A model generated the notes under the pieces. It saw nothing but the letters and a program-made list of their open reading frames with translations, did no database searches and was not told the DNA's origin. From JAVWIF01 sp036639635 (lineage in GTDB: Bacteria; Bacillota_I; Bacilli_A; Erysipelotrichales; Erysipelotrichaceae), in contig JAVWIF010000002.1 in assembly GCA_036639635.1 (NCBI GenBank), positions 32,960 to 96,959 of the forward strand: a stretch of 64,000 nt of DNA, in the 5' to 3' direction. The position numbers were made by a program, and so were the translations under genes. This document shows, piece by piece, positions 1-9,165 of the stretch. The number at the start of each line of letters is the position of its first letter. Positions within the stretch are counted from its first letter, which is position 1.

Positions 1-83
1 GCACCATCATAAAACAAATAAAGACCAGCAATCACTGGCACTAAAACTATTCTAAAAACAGATATTTTATTTGGTAAGTTCAT
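1..83 (-). CDS. pgsA: PgsA, CDP-diacylglycerol--glycerol-3-phosphate 3-phosphatidyltransferase (5' end only)
   Basis: Only the first 27 or so codons are present; the gene runs off the left edge. The N-terminus begins MNLPNKISVFRIVLVPVIA, the usual start of PgsA, the membrane enzyme making phosphatidylglycerol-phosphate from CDP-diacylglycerol. Its ATG overlaps the rodZ stop codon as TAATG, so the two are translationally coupled, and rodZ-pgsA is also the order around B. subtilis pgsA. The catalytic CDP-alcohol phosphotransferase motif lies outside the window, so the call rests on the N-terminus and gene order. Confidence 0.8.
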   Translation of the reverse strand, partial: MNLPNKISVFRIVLVPVIAGLYLFYDG

Positions 84-1048
84 TATTTATCACCTGCAAC
101 ACTAAATTCAAGCATAACGCTACTATTAGAGTTTACTTTACTTTCATCTATCTTAATATTTTTACCATTTAATTTCACGGCAGTTGCATTCATCCATCCA
201 ACATTCAATTGGATTTTCATCCCTTTTTTAGCTTTAATTGTTGCTTTTGCTGTTGATTGATAGTTATATACTTTACTAACGGGTTCACTTAATACTTTTC
301 CATCCACACTTACGCTAAATCCAGAATTACTACCTCCAAAGTACACTTCAAAATTCAAATCATCGCCATCTTTTGCATTATCAATCGTATATTGCGTTAA
401 TGAATCTTTCACAACTTCGATTTCTTTATTGGTTTCTTCTTTTTTGTTATTTTCTTTTTCTTCAGTTGTTGGATATTTGTTATTACCATTTTCTTTTTGT
501 ACATCAGCAATTGGTTGTTCATCAACTTTTTTAGCTTCACCCTTATTATCTATTTTCAAATAAATAACAAAAGCACTCATTAAAACAATCGCAACTACAC
601 CAACAACCGCAACTAAAGAGACTAACGATAAATCCGTTTTTTTAAGATTTACTTTCTTAAACTTAGGTTTATCAAATTCAGGTTTGTGAAACTTTCCAGT
701 TTTCTTTTGTTCAGTTGTACTTTCTACTTTTGATAACTTTTTACTATTTGCAATGTGTTTTTCGATTTCTTCATGATTTAATTGCATTGTCATCGTAAAA
801 GAGTTTGTATATTCATCTATATTTTGACGTAATTCATCTTTTATATCTTCAAAATTTAAGTCTATTGTATCACAATAAGATTTTATAAAAAAACGAAGAT
901 AAGAAAGATCATCATGAAAAAACTCAATATCTCCTTCTTCTATAGCCTTAATATGTTTTACTGTAAGTCTTGTTTTTTTGCTAATTTCTTCTATCGTCAT
1001 TCCTAATGCTAATCTTTTTTCTTTTAATAATCTTCCTATATTTTCCAC
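83..1048 (-). CDS. rodZ: RodZ-like cytoskeleton-associated HTH membrane protein
   Basis: A 321-residue protein with three parts. Residues 1-70 form a helix-turn-helix of the RodZ type (GMTIEEISKKTRLTVKHI). A low-complexity charged linker and one transmembrane helix follow (about 141-167). The C-terminal extracytoplasmic domain of about 90 residues resembles RodZ_C/DUF4115. RodZ links MreB filaments to the elongation machinery at the membrane. I chose the GTG at 1048, preceded by AGAGGTG. The longer in-frame ATG at 1111 lies inside the promoter, between its -35 and -10 elements. It is coupled to pgsA downstream. Confidence 0.85.
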   Translation of the reverse strand: MENIGRLLKEKRLALGMTIEEISKKTRLTVKHIKAIEEGDIEFFHDDLSYLRFFIKSYCDTIDLNFEDIKDELRQNIDEYTNSFTMTMQLNHEEIEKHIANSKKLSKVESTTEQKKTGKFHKPEFDKPKFKKVNLKKTDLSLVSLVAVVGVVAIVLMSAFVIYLKIDNKGEAKKVDEQPIADVQKENGNNKYPTTEEKENNKKEETNKEIEVVKDSLTQYTIDNAKDGDDLNFEVYFGGSNSGFSVSVDGKVLSEPVSKVYNYQSTAKATIKAKKGMKIQLNVGWMNATAVKLNGKNIKIDESKVNSNSSVMLEFSVAGDK

Positions 1049-1097
1049 AATTACACCTCTTATAATAATAGTATAGCCATTTTTCGCTATATTAAGT

Positions 1098-1126
1098 ATT
1101 ATAACAAGCATTTTCTCTTATGTAAA
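1098..1126 (-). promoter_or_regulatory. SigA-type promoter of rodZ-pgsA
   Basis: On the minus strand the -35 is TTTACA (1126-1121), the spacer is 17 bp, and the -10 is TATAAT (1103-1098) with an extended TGT in front. It lies 50-80 bp upstream of the GTG start, and its position rules out the longer rodZ reading frame. Confidence 0.75.
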
Positions 1127-1176
1127 TTAGTATTGCTTAAGATTTGCTTAATTTAAACGATTACTCTGGTTTAATT

Positions 1177-1210
1177 AAAAAAAAGAGCGTTTTATGCAAA
1201 CAACTCTTTA
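1177..1210 (-). terminator. Rho-independent terminator of rnpB
   Basis: On the minus strand AAAGAG pairs with CTCTTT around a partly paired 16-nt interior, followed directly by a run of Ts. It sits a few bases beyond the 3' end of the RNase P RNA. Confidence 0.8.
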
Positions 1211-1215
1211 TTTTT

Positions 1216-1572
1216 TTATTGCATAAGCCATGTTCTGTACCTTTTACAAGGTGACAGTCATTTATCTACGTAAATAAATTTACGTTCCACAGATGATTTC
1301 GTTTCATCTCTGTGAATTCCCCTACCAAATTTGGGTTTCTCGCTTGTGGGGTTTACCCGTTCCACCTTTACAATTTCTTGTAAAGCAATCGTTTCTGTGG
1401 CACTTTTACAGGATTCCGCCATAACCGAAGTCTTAGGCTTTCCTCCAGCCGTCAACGTTTACACGTTGCCTGAGCTTATTTTTTCATTCAGCACAAACAC
1501 TACAATCATCACAGATTGTGCGAGCATGGACTTTCCTCTAATTCTTTAAGAACCAGCGACTGTCTACAATAA
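1216..1572 (-). ncRNA. rnpB: RNase P RNA, class B (Bacillus type)
   Basis: This is the catalytic RNA of RNase P, which matures tRNA 5' ends. The minus strand carries the conserved blocks GAGGAAAGTCCATGCTCGCAC (split here as GAGGAAAGTCC and ATGCTCGCAC), GAAAGTGCCACAG-like AAAAGTGCCACAG, GTGGAACGGGTAAACCCC and GCGAGAAACCCAAATTTGG, and ends in ACATGGCTTA. Terminal helix P1 can form from TTATTG (1572-1567) and CAATAA (1221-1216), and this sets the ends. It lies directly downstream of gpsB, as in B. subtilis. With only about 17 bp between them, it is either co-transcribed with gpsB or uses a promoter inside gpsB. The open reading frames on either strand here are not genes. Confidence 0.97.
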
Positions 1573-1589
1573 TCATTTTATTAATCTTT

Positions 1590-1907
1590 TTATTTTTTGA
1601 AAACTTCATTCTCCAAACGCGTTAAACGTTTTAAAATGTCTAAGTTTCCCGGTTGCTGATGTGTTTCATTTGCTGAAGCACTTGCTTTTCCTTCAACTTC
1701 AACAATCTTTGCTTTAAGGGTTGTAACTTGCTTTTCATATTCTTGCAAGCGATCTCCTAAGGTATTGATCATAGTAACATATTCTTGATAGTCTGAAATA
1801 ACGCAATCAAGAAATTCGTCAACTTCTACAGAAGAGTATCCTTTAAAATCAATATTAAACTGTTTATTTAACACATCTTCAACTGTAAGCTTAAATCTCT
1901 TTTCCAT
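1590..1907 (-). CDS. gpsB: GpsB, DivIVA-like cell-division/elongation coordinator
   Basis: A 105-residue DivIVA-domain protein. The N-terminal lipid-binding and PBP-docking domain is clear (FKLTVEDVLNKQFNIDFKGY, then VDEFLDCVISDYQEY). A coiled coil follows (residues about 40-75), then a short C-terminal oligomerisation helix (LDILKRLTRLENEVF). GpsB is cytoplasmic and binds the N-termini of class A PBPs to shuttle them between septum and side wall. That fits the two class A PBP genes next door. The ATG at 1907 has AAGGTGA seven bases upstream and gives the typical N-terminus; the in-frame codon at 1940 does not. Confidence 0.93.
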   Translation of the reverse strand: MEKRFKLTVEDVLNKQFNIDFKGYSSVEVDEFLDCVISDYQEYVTMINTLGDRLQEYEKQVTTLKAKIVEVEGKASASANETHQQPGNLDILKRLTRLENEVFKK

Positions 1908-2111
1908 AAATATCACCTTCGCCTTGTTATAGTTTCTCAAATAAATGACAAAAAATCAAGTATAATTAACAGTTCTTTGAAAAATCTATAAAAAAAGTAT
2001 GACGTTTTTCTTAAAGCAGTGGAAATCATTTGTAAAATACTTTATACTATTTAAAGAAACGTGAAATACAAATTTATAAATGAATCGTAAAATATATAGG
2101 AGGAACATCCC

Positions 2112-4688
2112 ATGGAAGAAAATAAAAAGAATAAAAAAAGCAAACAAAACTTAGTGAATAAAATATTAATCGTTATGATATCCATGACCTTATTGGTTGG
2201 CGTATCTGGTTTCTTTATGTTAAGTACTATTATTGGTAAAGTCAGCATCGAAAACCTTCCTGATAATTTTAACAATGTCGAGCCAAGTACCTTTTATTCA
2301 ATTGATGGAAAAAAGATTGGTGAATTAGGTGGTGTAAGTCGTGAAAACGTAACTTACCAACAAATCCCACAATCAACAATAGATGCTTTTCTAGCCATTG
2401 AAGACTCTCGCTATTTTGCGCATAATGGCTTTGATCTTCCTCGCTTTATTTCATCGGCTCTAAACAATATACGCTCTGGTAGCTTTGCCCAAGGTGGTTC
2501 AACGCTCACAATGCAAGCCATTGATAACTTTATGATGAAACAAGAAGAAGAAGCTCTACAAAAACAAGGTAAATCATTTTCAAAAGTCGAACAAATCGAA
2601 CGTAAAATAAAAGAAATTTATTTAGGCATGCGCTTAGAAACTGAATTAAGCAAAGAAGAAATCATTACCAAGTATTTAAATGAAATAAACTTCGGAGATA
2701 GAGCGCGTGGTATTCAAAAAGGTGCCCAATATTATTTTGGTAAAAATGTAGAAGAGTTAAATCTAAGTGAAAGTGCATTTTTAGCCGGTGTCATTAATGC
2801 ACCTAACTCTTACAATCCTTATTACGGATCAAAATACTACAACCTTGCTATACAACGACGTAATACAACACTATCACAAATGCTAAATCATGGTTTTATT
2901 AGTAAAACTGAATATCAACTAGCGAAGAGTACAGAGTTGTCTTTCCAATTATCATCTGGTAAAAGTGTTGATAATGACCCTTATAAAGCCTATATTGATA
3001 AAGCCGCAAAAGAAGCAATTGCCTTATCTGGTAAAGATCCAGCAACTACTTCTATGAATATATATACATCCTTAAATATTGCTGCTCAAGATAAAGCAAA
3101 TGCATTATCAGCGGGTGAAGGTATCGACTTACCTAATAACAAATATTATCAAATGGGACTTACCACTTTAGATAATAAAACTGGGCAAATCATTGCTGTA
3201 AGCGCTGGTAGAAGTGATGTTGATGCACAATATATAGCGCGTTTTGATGAGCCTAAGCAGCCTGGTTCTTCCATTAAACCAATCCTAGACTATGCGCCTA
3301 ACTTTGATAAGCTTGGTTGGTGTACTTCACGCGTTATTACCGATAAAGCAATTCAAATAGATGGACGTACCATTGTAAATGCAGATCATAATTACTATGG
3401 TGATGTAACACTAGAACGTGCTTTGGCTAAATCATTAAACACTCCTGCCATTCAAGCATTAGAAGCAAATGTCAATGAATATGGTAAAAATGACCAAGTA
3501 AAATATTTAAAATCTATTGGAATTCATGATAAAGTTGCGGAAGCTTTTAATATTCAATACTCTATGGGTGGATCTACAATGGAGGCAAGTACAACACAAA
3601 TGGCTGCAGCTTATGCCGTTCTTGCCAATGGTGGATATTATATAGAACCACATATGATCTTAAAAATTGAATTTAAAGATGGTAGTAAAACAATTGAAAA
3701 TAATCCAAAGAAGACAAGAGTATTATCAGAGCAAGCTGCTTTTATGACATCAGACTTATTATATAAAGCAGTAAACGGAAGATATAAAGGCGAAAACTTA
3801 ATGGGAAGCTTAGGCTTTGGAGCCTACCCTGTATATGGTAAAACTGGAACATCAAGTTGGGACGACGCTGATGCTGAAAAGTATGGTGGTGCTATGCGTG
3901 ATGAATGGATGATCAATTATACAAGCGAGTACACCATTGCCTCATGGACTGGTTTTGATGCAGGAATCGTTGGAGGGAATACTTCCATTAATGATTACTT
4001 GTTTATGAATGTAAATGGATGGATTAATAAACATATGTTGGATACCATTACAACTAAGAATGCTACTAAAATTGAAAAACCATCTGGAATTAGTGAATAC
4101 GGTGGTGGTTACATTAAAACATCAGCGTTACCAAACGCCGCTAAAAACAATCCAAAAACTGAAGTAAATGTTGCCTCTAAAACCAACGCACTGAAAGCTA
4201 GCATTGAGAAAGCAAGCGGATTGAAGAGCGATGATTATACACCTGAAAGTTATGCGAAACTACTTGCTGCACTAGAAAAAGCAAATAGCGTTTTAACAAA
4301 TGATAATGCAAGTATAAATGATATTGATAATGCAAAACAAGCCCTTGATAATGCAGTCAATGGATTGGTTAAAAAAGAAGCAGAAAAACCAAAAGTAGAT
4401 ACAAGTGCACTAAAAGCATTAACAACTTCAGCACAAGTTTATGCTGATAAAACTAAATATCAAGAAGCACAAGTAAATCAATTATTAGCAGCCATTAAAA
4501 ATGGAATCCAAATAGCTGGTAAAGAAGGTGTCACACAAGCAGAAATAGATAGTGCAATACAAGCCATCACATCAGCACAAAGTGCTTGTAAAGCAAATCC
4601 TGTTGTACCAACGCCTCCTGTAACACCTACTCCAACTCCTGATCCTACACCAAAACCTGATCCAGGAAAACCTGCTAGTTCCAATTAA
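2112..4688 (+). CDS. ponA: Class A penicillin-binding protein (copy 1), FIVAR tail
   Basis: A bifunctional peptidoglycan synthase of 858 residues. A cytoplasmic basic tail and one transmembrane helix (about 18-42) lead into a GT51 glycosyltransferase domain with all motifs: EDSRYFAHNGFD (catalytic Glu97), GGSTLTMQ, RKIKEIY, KYLNEINFG. The transpeptidase domain has SSIK (Ser386), SLN and KTGT (Lys577). About 60-residue helical FIVAR-like repeats follow, then a Pro/Thr-rich tail (TPTPTPDPTPKPDP) that probably sits in the wall. The start is fixed by AGGAGG eight bases upstream. A terminator follows. It is a paralogue of the PBP at 5372-7867, on the other side of recU. Confidence 0.95.
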   Translation: MEENKKNKKSKQNLVNKILIVMISMTLLVGVSGFFMLSTIIGKVSIENLPDNFNNVEPSTFYSIDGKKIGELGGVSRENVTYQQIPQSTIDAFLAIEDSRYFAHNGFDLPRFISSALNNIRSGSFAQGGSTLTMQAIDNFMMKQEEEALQKQGKSFSKVEQIERKIKEIYLGMRLETELSKEEIITKYLNEINFGDRARGIQKGAQYYFGKNVEELNLSESAFLAGVINAPNSYNPYYGSKYYNLAIQRRNTTLSQMLNHGFISKTEYQLAKSTELSFQLSSGKSVDNDPYKAYIDKAAKEAIALSGKDPATTSMNIYTSLNIAAQDKANALSAGEGIDLPNNKYYQMGLTTLDNKTGQIIAVSAGRSDVDAQYIARFDEPKQPGSSIKPILDYAPNFDKLGWCTSRVITDKAIQIDGRTIVNADHNYYGDVTLERALAKSLNTPAIQALEANVNEYGKNDQVKYLKSIGIHDKVAEAFNIQYSMGGSTMEASTTQMAAAYAVLANGGYYIEPHMILKIEFKDGSKTIENNPKKTRVLSEQAAFMTSDLLYKAVNGRYKGENLMGSLGFGAYPVYGKTGTSSWDDADAEKYGGAMRDEWMINYTSEYTIASWTGFDAGIVGGNTSINDYLFMNVNGWINKHMLDTITTKNATKIEKPSGISEYGGGYIKTSALPNAAKNNPKTEVNVASKTNALKASIEKASGLKSDDYTPESYAKLLAALEKANSVLTNDNASINDIDNAKQALDNAVNGLVKKEAEKPKVDTSALKALTTSAQVYADKTKYQEAQVNQLLAAIKNGIQIAGKEGVTQAEIDSAIQAITSAQSACKANPVVPTPPVTPTPTPDPTPKPDPGKPASSN

Positions 4689-4713
4689 AGAAAGCGAAAG
4701 CTTTCTTTTTTTC
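4688..4713 (+). terminator. Terminator after PBP copy 1
   Basis: Stem AAGAAAGC / GCTTTCTT closed by a GAAA tetraloop and followed by seven or more Ts. It overlaps the last base of the stop codon and separates this PBP from recU. Confidence 0.85.
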
Positions 4714-4787
4714 ATCTTTTTATAAATTAATCTATCAAATCGTACAAAAGCTATGTAAAATCGTATATAATAAATAAGGTGATGCAT

Positions 4788-5375
4788 GTGATTGGATATC
4801 CAAATAAAAAACAAAAACAAAAAAAACCAAGTTCCCCACTTGATAATCATATGGGAAGAGGCATGGAACTAGAACATGATTTAAATGTGAGTAATTTATT
4901 TTATCGTGAAAATAATCGAGCTTTAATACATAAAAAGCCAACCCCTATTCAAGTCGTAAAAGTAGATTATCCTGCACGTAATGCAGCAAAAATCGTGGAA
5001 GCATATTATAAAACGCCGAGTACCACAGATTATAATGGAATCTATCGAGGACGTGCAATTGACTTTGAAGCAAAAGAAACACGAGCAAAAACATCCTTCC
5101 CTTTCAAAAGTATACATCCTCATCAAATCGAGCACTTAAAGAAGGTTTTATATCATGGAGGTATTGGCTTTTTTATTATACGTTTTACAAGCTTTGATGA
5201 AACCTATTTAATTGATGCACCGATTATCATAGAACTTTATGATAGCTTAGAACATCAATCTATATCATATAAAAAAACAAAAGAAGTAGGATCACTTATT
5301 CAACAAGGACTAACTCCTAGGCTACGTTATTTAGACAATGTTGATAAACTTTACTTTCAGGAGAAAAACAAATGA
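4788..5375 (+). CDS. recU: RecU Holliday-junction resolvase
   Basis: A 195-residue cytoplasmic endonuclease that resolves four-way junctions in recombination and chromosome segregation. The RecU signature is intact: MGRGMELEHDLNVSN, IHKKPTPIQVVKVDYP, then TTDYNGIYRGR and IDFEAKET, the last holding the catalytic Asp-Glu-x-Lys. The start is the GTG at 4788, six bases after AAGGTG. It gives VIGYPNKK, which aligns with the B. subtilis MIRYPNGK start; the earlier GTG and ATG (4779, 4782) lie inside the ribosome-binding site. The stop overlaps the next PBP start by four bases, so recU-ponA is a coupled pair as in B. subtilis. Confidence 0.95.
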   Translation: MIGYPNKKQKQKKPSSPLDNHMGRGMELEHDLNVSNLFYRENNRALIHKKPTPIQVVKVDYPARNAAKIVEAYYKTPSTTDYNGIYRGRAIDFEAKETRAKTSFPFKSIHPHQIEHLKKVLYHGGIGFFIIRFTSFDETYLIDAPIIIELYDSLEHQSISYKKTKEVGSLIQQGLTPRLRYLDNVDKLYFQEKNK

Positions 5376-7867
5376 AAAATAAGAAAAAGAACCCTCTAAC
5401 AAAACGTAAAATATTTGATTGTGTACTCTTAGTCCTTTTAATAATTTTTTTACTTGTTGGAGTAGCAAGTCTTGGCGTAATAGGAAGAATTATAGCTACG
5501 ACTAGTACCAAAGACGCAGTAAGCCAAATGGTAAACCAAGAACCTTCGACCTTTTATGCAAGAGATAACAGTGTCATTGGTGAGCTAGGTTTAGAACTAA
5601 GAGAGAATGTAACGTATGAACAAATACCACAAGTAACAATAGATGCTTTTTTAGCTATTGAAGACTCACGTTTTTACAAACATAATGGTTTTGATTTACC
5701 ACGTTTTATATCTTCAGCAATTACCAATTTAAAAACTGGTAGCTTTGCACAAGGTGGTTCAACATTAACCATGCAAACAGTTGATACCTTCTTAATTAAG
5801 CCCAAAGAAGAGCGTTTACAAAAAGAAGGAAAAAGTCAATCTAAAGTAGAGCAGATAGAAAGTAAACTAAAAGAAATATACATCAGTATGCGCGTCGAAA
5901 ATGAATTATCAAAAAAAGATATTATGGAACGCTACTTAAACCAAATTAATTTTGGAGATCAAGCACGTGGCATTCAAAAAGGTGCAAAATTCTTCTTTGG
6001 TAAAAATGTAGAAGATTTAAATCTAGCAGAAAGTGCTTTTTTAGCTGGTTGCATCAATGCACCGAATACATATAATCCCTATCGAGGATATGATAAAAAG
6101 AATGAGCAAAACTATTACCAATTTGCAACACAACGTCGTGATGAAACACTGTATATGATGAAATACCACGGTTTTATCAGTGATACTGAATATAAACTAG
6201 CGAAGAATACTCAGCTAGCCTTTCAATTATCAGGACAAGATACAAGTGACACTGACCCTTACAAGAACTGTGTAAAATTAGTACAAGAAGAAGTCATTGC
6301 GTTAACTGGCAAAGATCCTGCCATTGTGCCAATGAAAATTTATACGAGCATTGATAAAAAAGCCCAACTAGAAGCCAATGCAATTTCAAAAGGAGAAGTT
6401 GTTGGTCTTACTAATAACAAACAATATCAGATTGCCTTTACGACAATTGAAAATAAAACAGGAGAAATCATCGCTATCAATCCTGGACGTAGTGATGTAG
6501 AAGAAAAACTATATCGTGCACGCTTCGATGAGCTTCATCAGCCAGGTTCTGCTATTAAACCCATTTTAGACTATGCGCCAACATTTGATAAACTTGGTTG
6601 GTGTACCTCTCATGTTTTCATTGATAAAGCACTTCAAATTGATGGAAGAACCATTCGAAATGCCGATGGGCAATATCATGGAAAAGTTTCTATGGAACGT
6701 AGTATTGCTCAATCCTTAAACATTCCCGCCATTCTATCTTTACGTGCAACACTTGATACAATCGGCTATGATGAAACGATAAAATACCTTGATGGATTTG
6801 GTTTTTCTAAGGAAAGTACAAAGAACTTGAATGAACAATACGCCATTGGTGGTTCTGAAATGCAAGCAAGTACGACACAAATGGCAGCAGCTTATGCAAC
6901 ACTCGCTAATGAAGGAAATTATATTGCACCGCATACCGTACGAAAAATAGAATTTAAAGATAACAAAACAGAACCAATTGAAACAAAAACAACAAAAAAA
7001 GCTGCCATGTCACCACAGGCTGCTTACATGACTTCTGATATGTTATATAAAGCCGTTAATGGGAGATACAAGAATGAGAACTTAATGGGTAGTATAGGTT
7101 TTGGTGCCTACCCTGTCTATGGTAAAACAGGAACTAGTGAATATGGAGACAGTGGTTTATCAGTAGGTATTCCATTGCTTGCTATGAAAGATGAATGGAT
7201 GATTAATTATACCAGTGAATACACAATAGCCACATGGTCAGGATTTGATGGAGCAATAGATAAAACGTGTTATATAACTGAAGATATTTTGTTTGCCAAT
7301 ATCCCTGGTCGTATTAATAAACATATGTTAGATTCGATTAGTATTAATCCTGTCATGATACCAAAGCCTAGTGGACTAAGTTCTTATGGTGGTGGTCTTA
7401 TTAAAACTGAATTTCTTGGTAGTGCAGCTAAAAACAACCCCTTAACAGAAAGTTATGCAGCTGCACCCAGTGACCCTTTACAAACGCTAATAAAACAAGT
7501 TAGTACTTATGAAGCAAAGACGTATGGTGCAGATAGTTTTAACATACTACAAATTGCCATTAGAACTGCACAAACTGTTTTAGAAAAACATAACCCAAGT
7601 TCTTCCGAAATAGCCAATGCTATGAACGCACTTCAAGGTGCACTTAATGGATTAGTAGCTAATCGTAATACCAATGCTTTAATTTCCGTAATAAATCAAG
7701 CAGCAGCTCTTGATTTGTCTAAATATACTTCCAATAGTACGACTGCTTTAGTAAATATTGTAAATGCAGCAAAAGTAATCCTCAATAGCCCTGATTCCAC
7801 ACAAGCAAAACTTGATGCACAAACAAATTCTGTACAAAACGCAATCAATGCACTTGCAACTATCTAA
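5372..7867 (+). CDS. ponA: Class A penicillin-binding protein (copy 2), two FIVAR-like repeats
   Basis: An 831-residue paralogue of the PBP at 2112-4688, with the same architecture. It has a basic N-terminus, a transmembrane helix (about 15-40), a GT51 domain (EDSRFYKHNGFD, GGSTLTMQ, YLNQINFGD) and a transpeptidase domain with SAIK (Ser393), SLN and KTGT. The C-terminus has two helical FIVAR-like repeats but, unlike copy 1, no proline-rich tail. An insertion after KTGT (GDSGLSVGIPLLA region) also differs. It starts by ATGA overlap with recU and has AGGAG upstream. The conserved recU-ponA pairing suggests this copy holds the ancestral ponA position. Confidence 0.95.
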   Translation: MKNKKKNPLTKRKIFDCVLLVLLIIFLLVGVASLGVIGRIIATTSTKDAVSQMVNQEPSTFYARDNSVIGELGLELRENVTYEQIPQVTIDAFLAIEDSRFYKHNGFDLPRFISSAITNLKTGSFAQGGSTLTMQTVDTFLIKPKEERLQKEGKSQSKVEQIESKLKEIYISMRVENELSKKDIMERYLNQINFGDQARGIQKGAKFFFGKNVEDLNLAESAFLAGCINAPNTYNPYRGYDKKNEQNYYQFATQRRDETLYMMKYHGFISDTEYKLAKNTQLAFQLSGQDTSDTDPYKNCVKLVQEEVIALTGKDPAIVPMKIYTSIDKKAQLEANAISKGEVVGLTNNKQYQIAFTTIENKTGEIIAINPGRSDVEEKLYRARFDELHQPGSAIKPILDYAPTFDKLGWCTSHVFIDKALQIDGRTIRNADGQYHGKVSMERSIAQSLNIPAILSLRATLDTIGYDETIKYLDGFGFSKESTKNLNEQYAIGGSEMQASTTQMAAAYATLANEGNYIAPHTVRKIEFKDNKTEPIETKTTKKAAMSPQAAYMTSDMLYKAVNGRYKNENLMGSIGFGAYPVYGKTGTSEYGDSGLSVGIPLLAMKDEWMINYTSEYTIATWSGFDGAIDKTCYITEDILFANIPGRINKHMLDSISINPVMIPKPSGLSSYGGGLIKTEFLGSAAKNNPLTESYAAAPSDPLQTLIKQVSTYEAKTYGADSFNILQIAIRTAQTVLEKHNPSSSEIANAMNALQGALNGLVANRNTNALISVINQAAALDLSKYTSNSTTALVNIVNAAKVILNSPDSTQAKLDAQTNSVQNAINALATI

Positions 7868-7932
7868 GCCACAAGTGTACTACTCAATCAAATTGACATA
7901 TTATTTGTTGAGTTATCTTAGTTTTTCCAAAC

Positions 7933-7961
7933 AAAAAGCGAGGGTTAATTTCTCGCTTTTT
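7933..7961. terminator. Bidirectional terminator between convergent ponA and nth
   Basis: AAAAAGCGAG pairs perfectly with CTCGCTTTTT around a 9-nt loop. Terminal A/T runs allow termination on both strands, and it lies between convergent operons. Confidence 0.85.
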
Positions 7962-7981
7962 ATATTGACTCTTTTTTTCAT

Positions 7982-8629
7982 TCAGCCTTTATGCATACTA
8001 CGATAAGTTTCTAGTTGATCTTTTTTACAAAAACTTTGAAAAGGACAAGTTAAACATTGTGGATTTCTTGCCATACATTGATATCTTCCAAAAAAGATAA
8101 ATAAATGATGAGCCCTATTCCATCGTTCCCTTTTAATCTTACGCTTAAGTTTACTTTCAACAACTTCTACACTATCTGCAGGCTTTGCTAGCCCTAAACG
8201 CTTAGAAATGCGTTCTACATGAGTATCAACAGCAACGCTTGGTATATCAAAGCTAACACTACGTACAACATTTGCTGTTTTACGACCAACACCTGCTAAA
8301 CTCATCAATGCTTTCATACTACTAGGTACAACTCCATCAAAGTCTTCAACTAAAGAAGTACTTAAGTTTTTAATAGAAAGTGCCTTATTATGATATAATC
8401 CAATTCTTTTAATCTTTGTTTCAATTTCAGATATATCTGCTAAAGAAAGAGCAAGTGGAGTAGGAAATGACTTAAATAAGTCAGGCGTTATCTTATTCAC
8501 AGATATATCTGTAGTTTGCGCTGATAGTACAACCGCTACCAATAGCTCAAATGCATTTTGATGGTTCAATTCACATTCAGCATTGGGAAACATTGTTTCT
8601 AAACTATCTAATATTTCATCAGTTGTCAT
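7982..8629 (-). CDS. nth: Endonuclease III
   Basis: A 215-residue DNA glycosylase/AP lyase that removes oxidised pyrimidines. The helix-hairpin-helix GPD fold is evident: LMSLAGVGRKTANVV contains the catalytic Lys, and VAVDTHVERISKRLG contains the catalytic Asp. The C-terminal iron-sulfur loop is complete (C-x6-C-x2-C-x5-C, from CMARNPQCLTCPFQSFC). Its ATG overlaps the dnaD stop as TAATG. The nth-dnaD-ponA-recU neighbourhood matches B. subtilis. Confidence 0.96.
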   Translation of the reverse strand: MTTDEILDSLETMFPNAECELNHQNAFELLVAVVLSAQTTDISVNKITPDLFKSFPTPLALSLADISEIETKIKRIGLYHNKALSIKNLSTSLVEDFDGVVPSSMKALMSLAGVGRKTANVVRSVSFDIPSVAVDTHVERISKRLGLAKPADSVEVVESKLKRKIKRERWNRAHHLFIFFGRYQCMARNPQCLTCPFQSFCKKDQLETYRSMHKG

Positions 8630-9165
8630 TATCTTTTCCCATCTTCATAGTCTTCAACATGAAAGTCACGTTTCTTCCACTCAACTAAAATACGTTCAAT
8701 ATAATCAAAATTCTTATGTTCATATGTTAGTGCTTCTCTTAGGGCATAAGAAATTAATTTTTGATCATATGTTTGTAACCAATCCGCAATTCTTTGCAGT
8801 TCCATTTGTGATAAAGGTCGTGCAAATTCACTTTCAAATAATTCAAATAAAGAATCATTAAATGCCATCGCTTTCTCTTGTCCTTGATCAAACACTCCAT
8901 CAATTTCGAAGCGAACACTACCATCTTTAAAATTTAAGTTCAAGTATCCTTTCGCACTTAATTGTGAAAGAATATTATCTATATCATCCGCATCTTTCTT
9001 TAATTTATTTGCAAGTATTCCATGGTTCACCATAATTCGATGTTCATTCATAAAATCAATCAATAAAAGGACCATTGTTTCATCACTATCAATAGAAAGC
9101 TCTCCTAAATGAGTCAGTATCCAATCTCTACGATTAATAAATTTTTCATTCCACCATTTTTCCAC
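8629..9165 (-). CDS. dnaD: DnaD-family replication initiation protein
   Basis: A 178-residue protein with an N-terminal winged helix (about 1-95, including HGILANKLKKDADDIDNIL) and a C-terminal DnaB_2/DnaD domain (about 115-170). The domain ends in YIERILVEWKKR, a variant of the diagnostic YIxxILxxWxxxG motif. DnaD helps remodel DnaA-bound DNA and load helicase. The GTG start shares one base with the tseB stop, and its ribosome-binding site (AAAGGAG) lies within the tseB end. It is somewhat shorter than B. subtilis DnaD (232 residues), mainly at the C-terminus. Confidence 0.9.
   Translation of the reverse strand: MEKWWNEKFINRRDWILTHLGELSIDSDETMVLLLIDFMNEHRIMVNHGILANKLKKDADDIDNILSQLSAKGYLNLNFKDGSVRFEIDGVFDQGQEKAMAFNDSLFELFESEFARPLSQMELQRIADWLQTYDQKLISYALREALTYEHKNFDYIERILVEWKKRDFHVEDYEDGKR

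Noticed and set aside
1258..1549. Open reading frames of 65 and 72 codons on both strands
   Set aside because: They lie entirely inside the RNase P RNA, whose conserved blocks explain the sequence.
4572..4850. Antisense frames over the Pro/Thr-rich end of PBP copy 1
   Set aside because: Low-complexity coding sequence gives long antisense frames. No ribosome-binding site, and the terminator interrupts them.
4095..7860. Repeats in the PBP tails as a possible CRISPR or phase-variable repeat
   Set aside because: They are diverged helical FIVAR-like protein repeats; there are no regular DNA repeats with spacers anywhere in the window.
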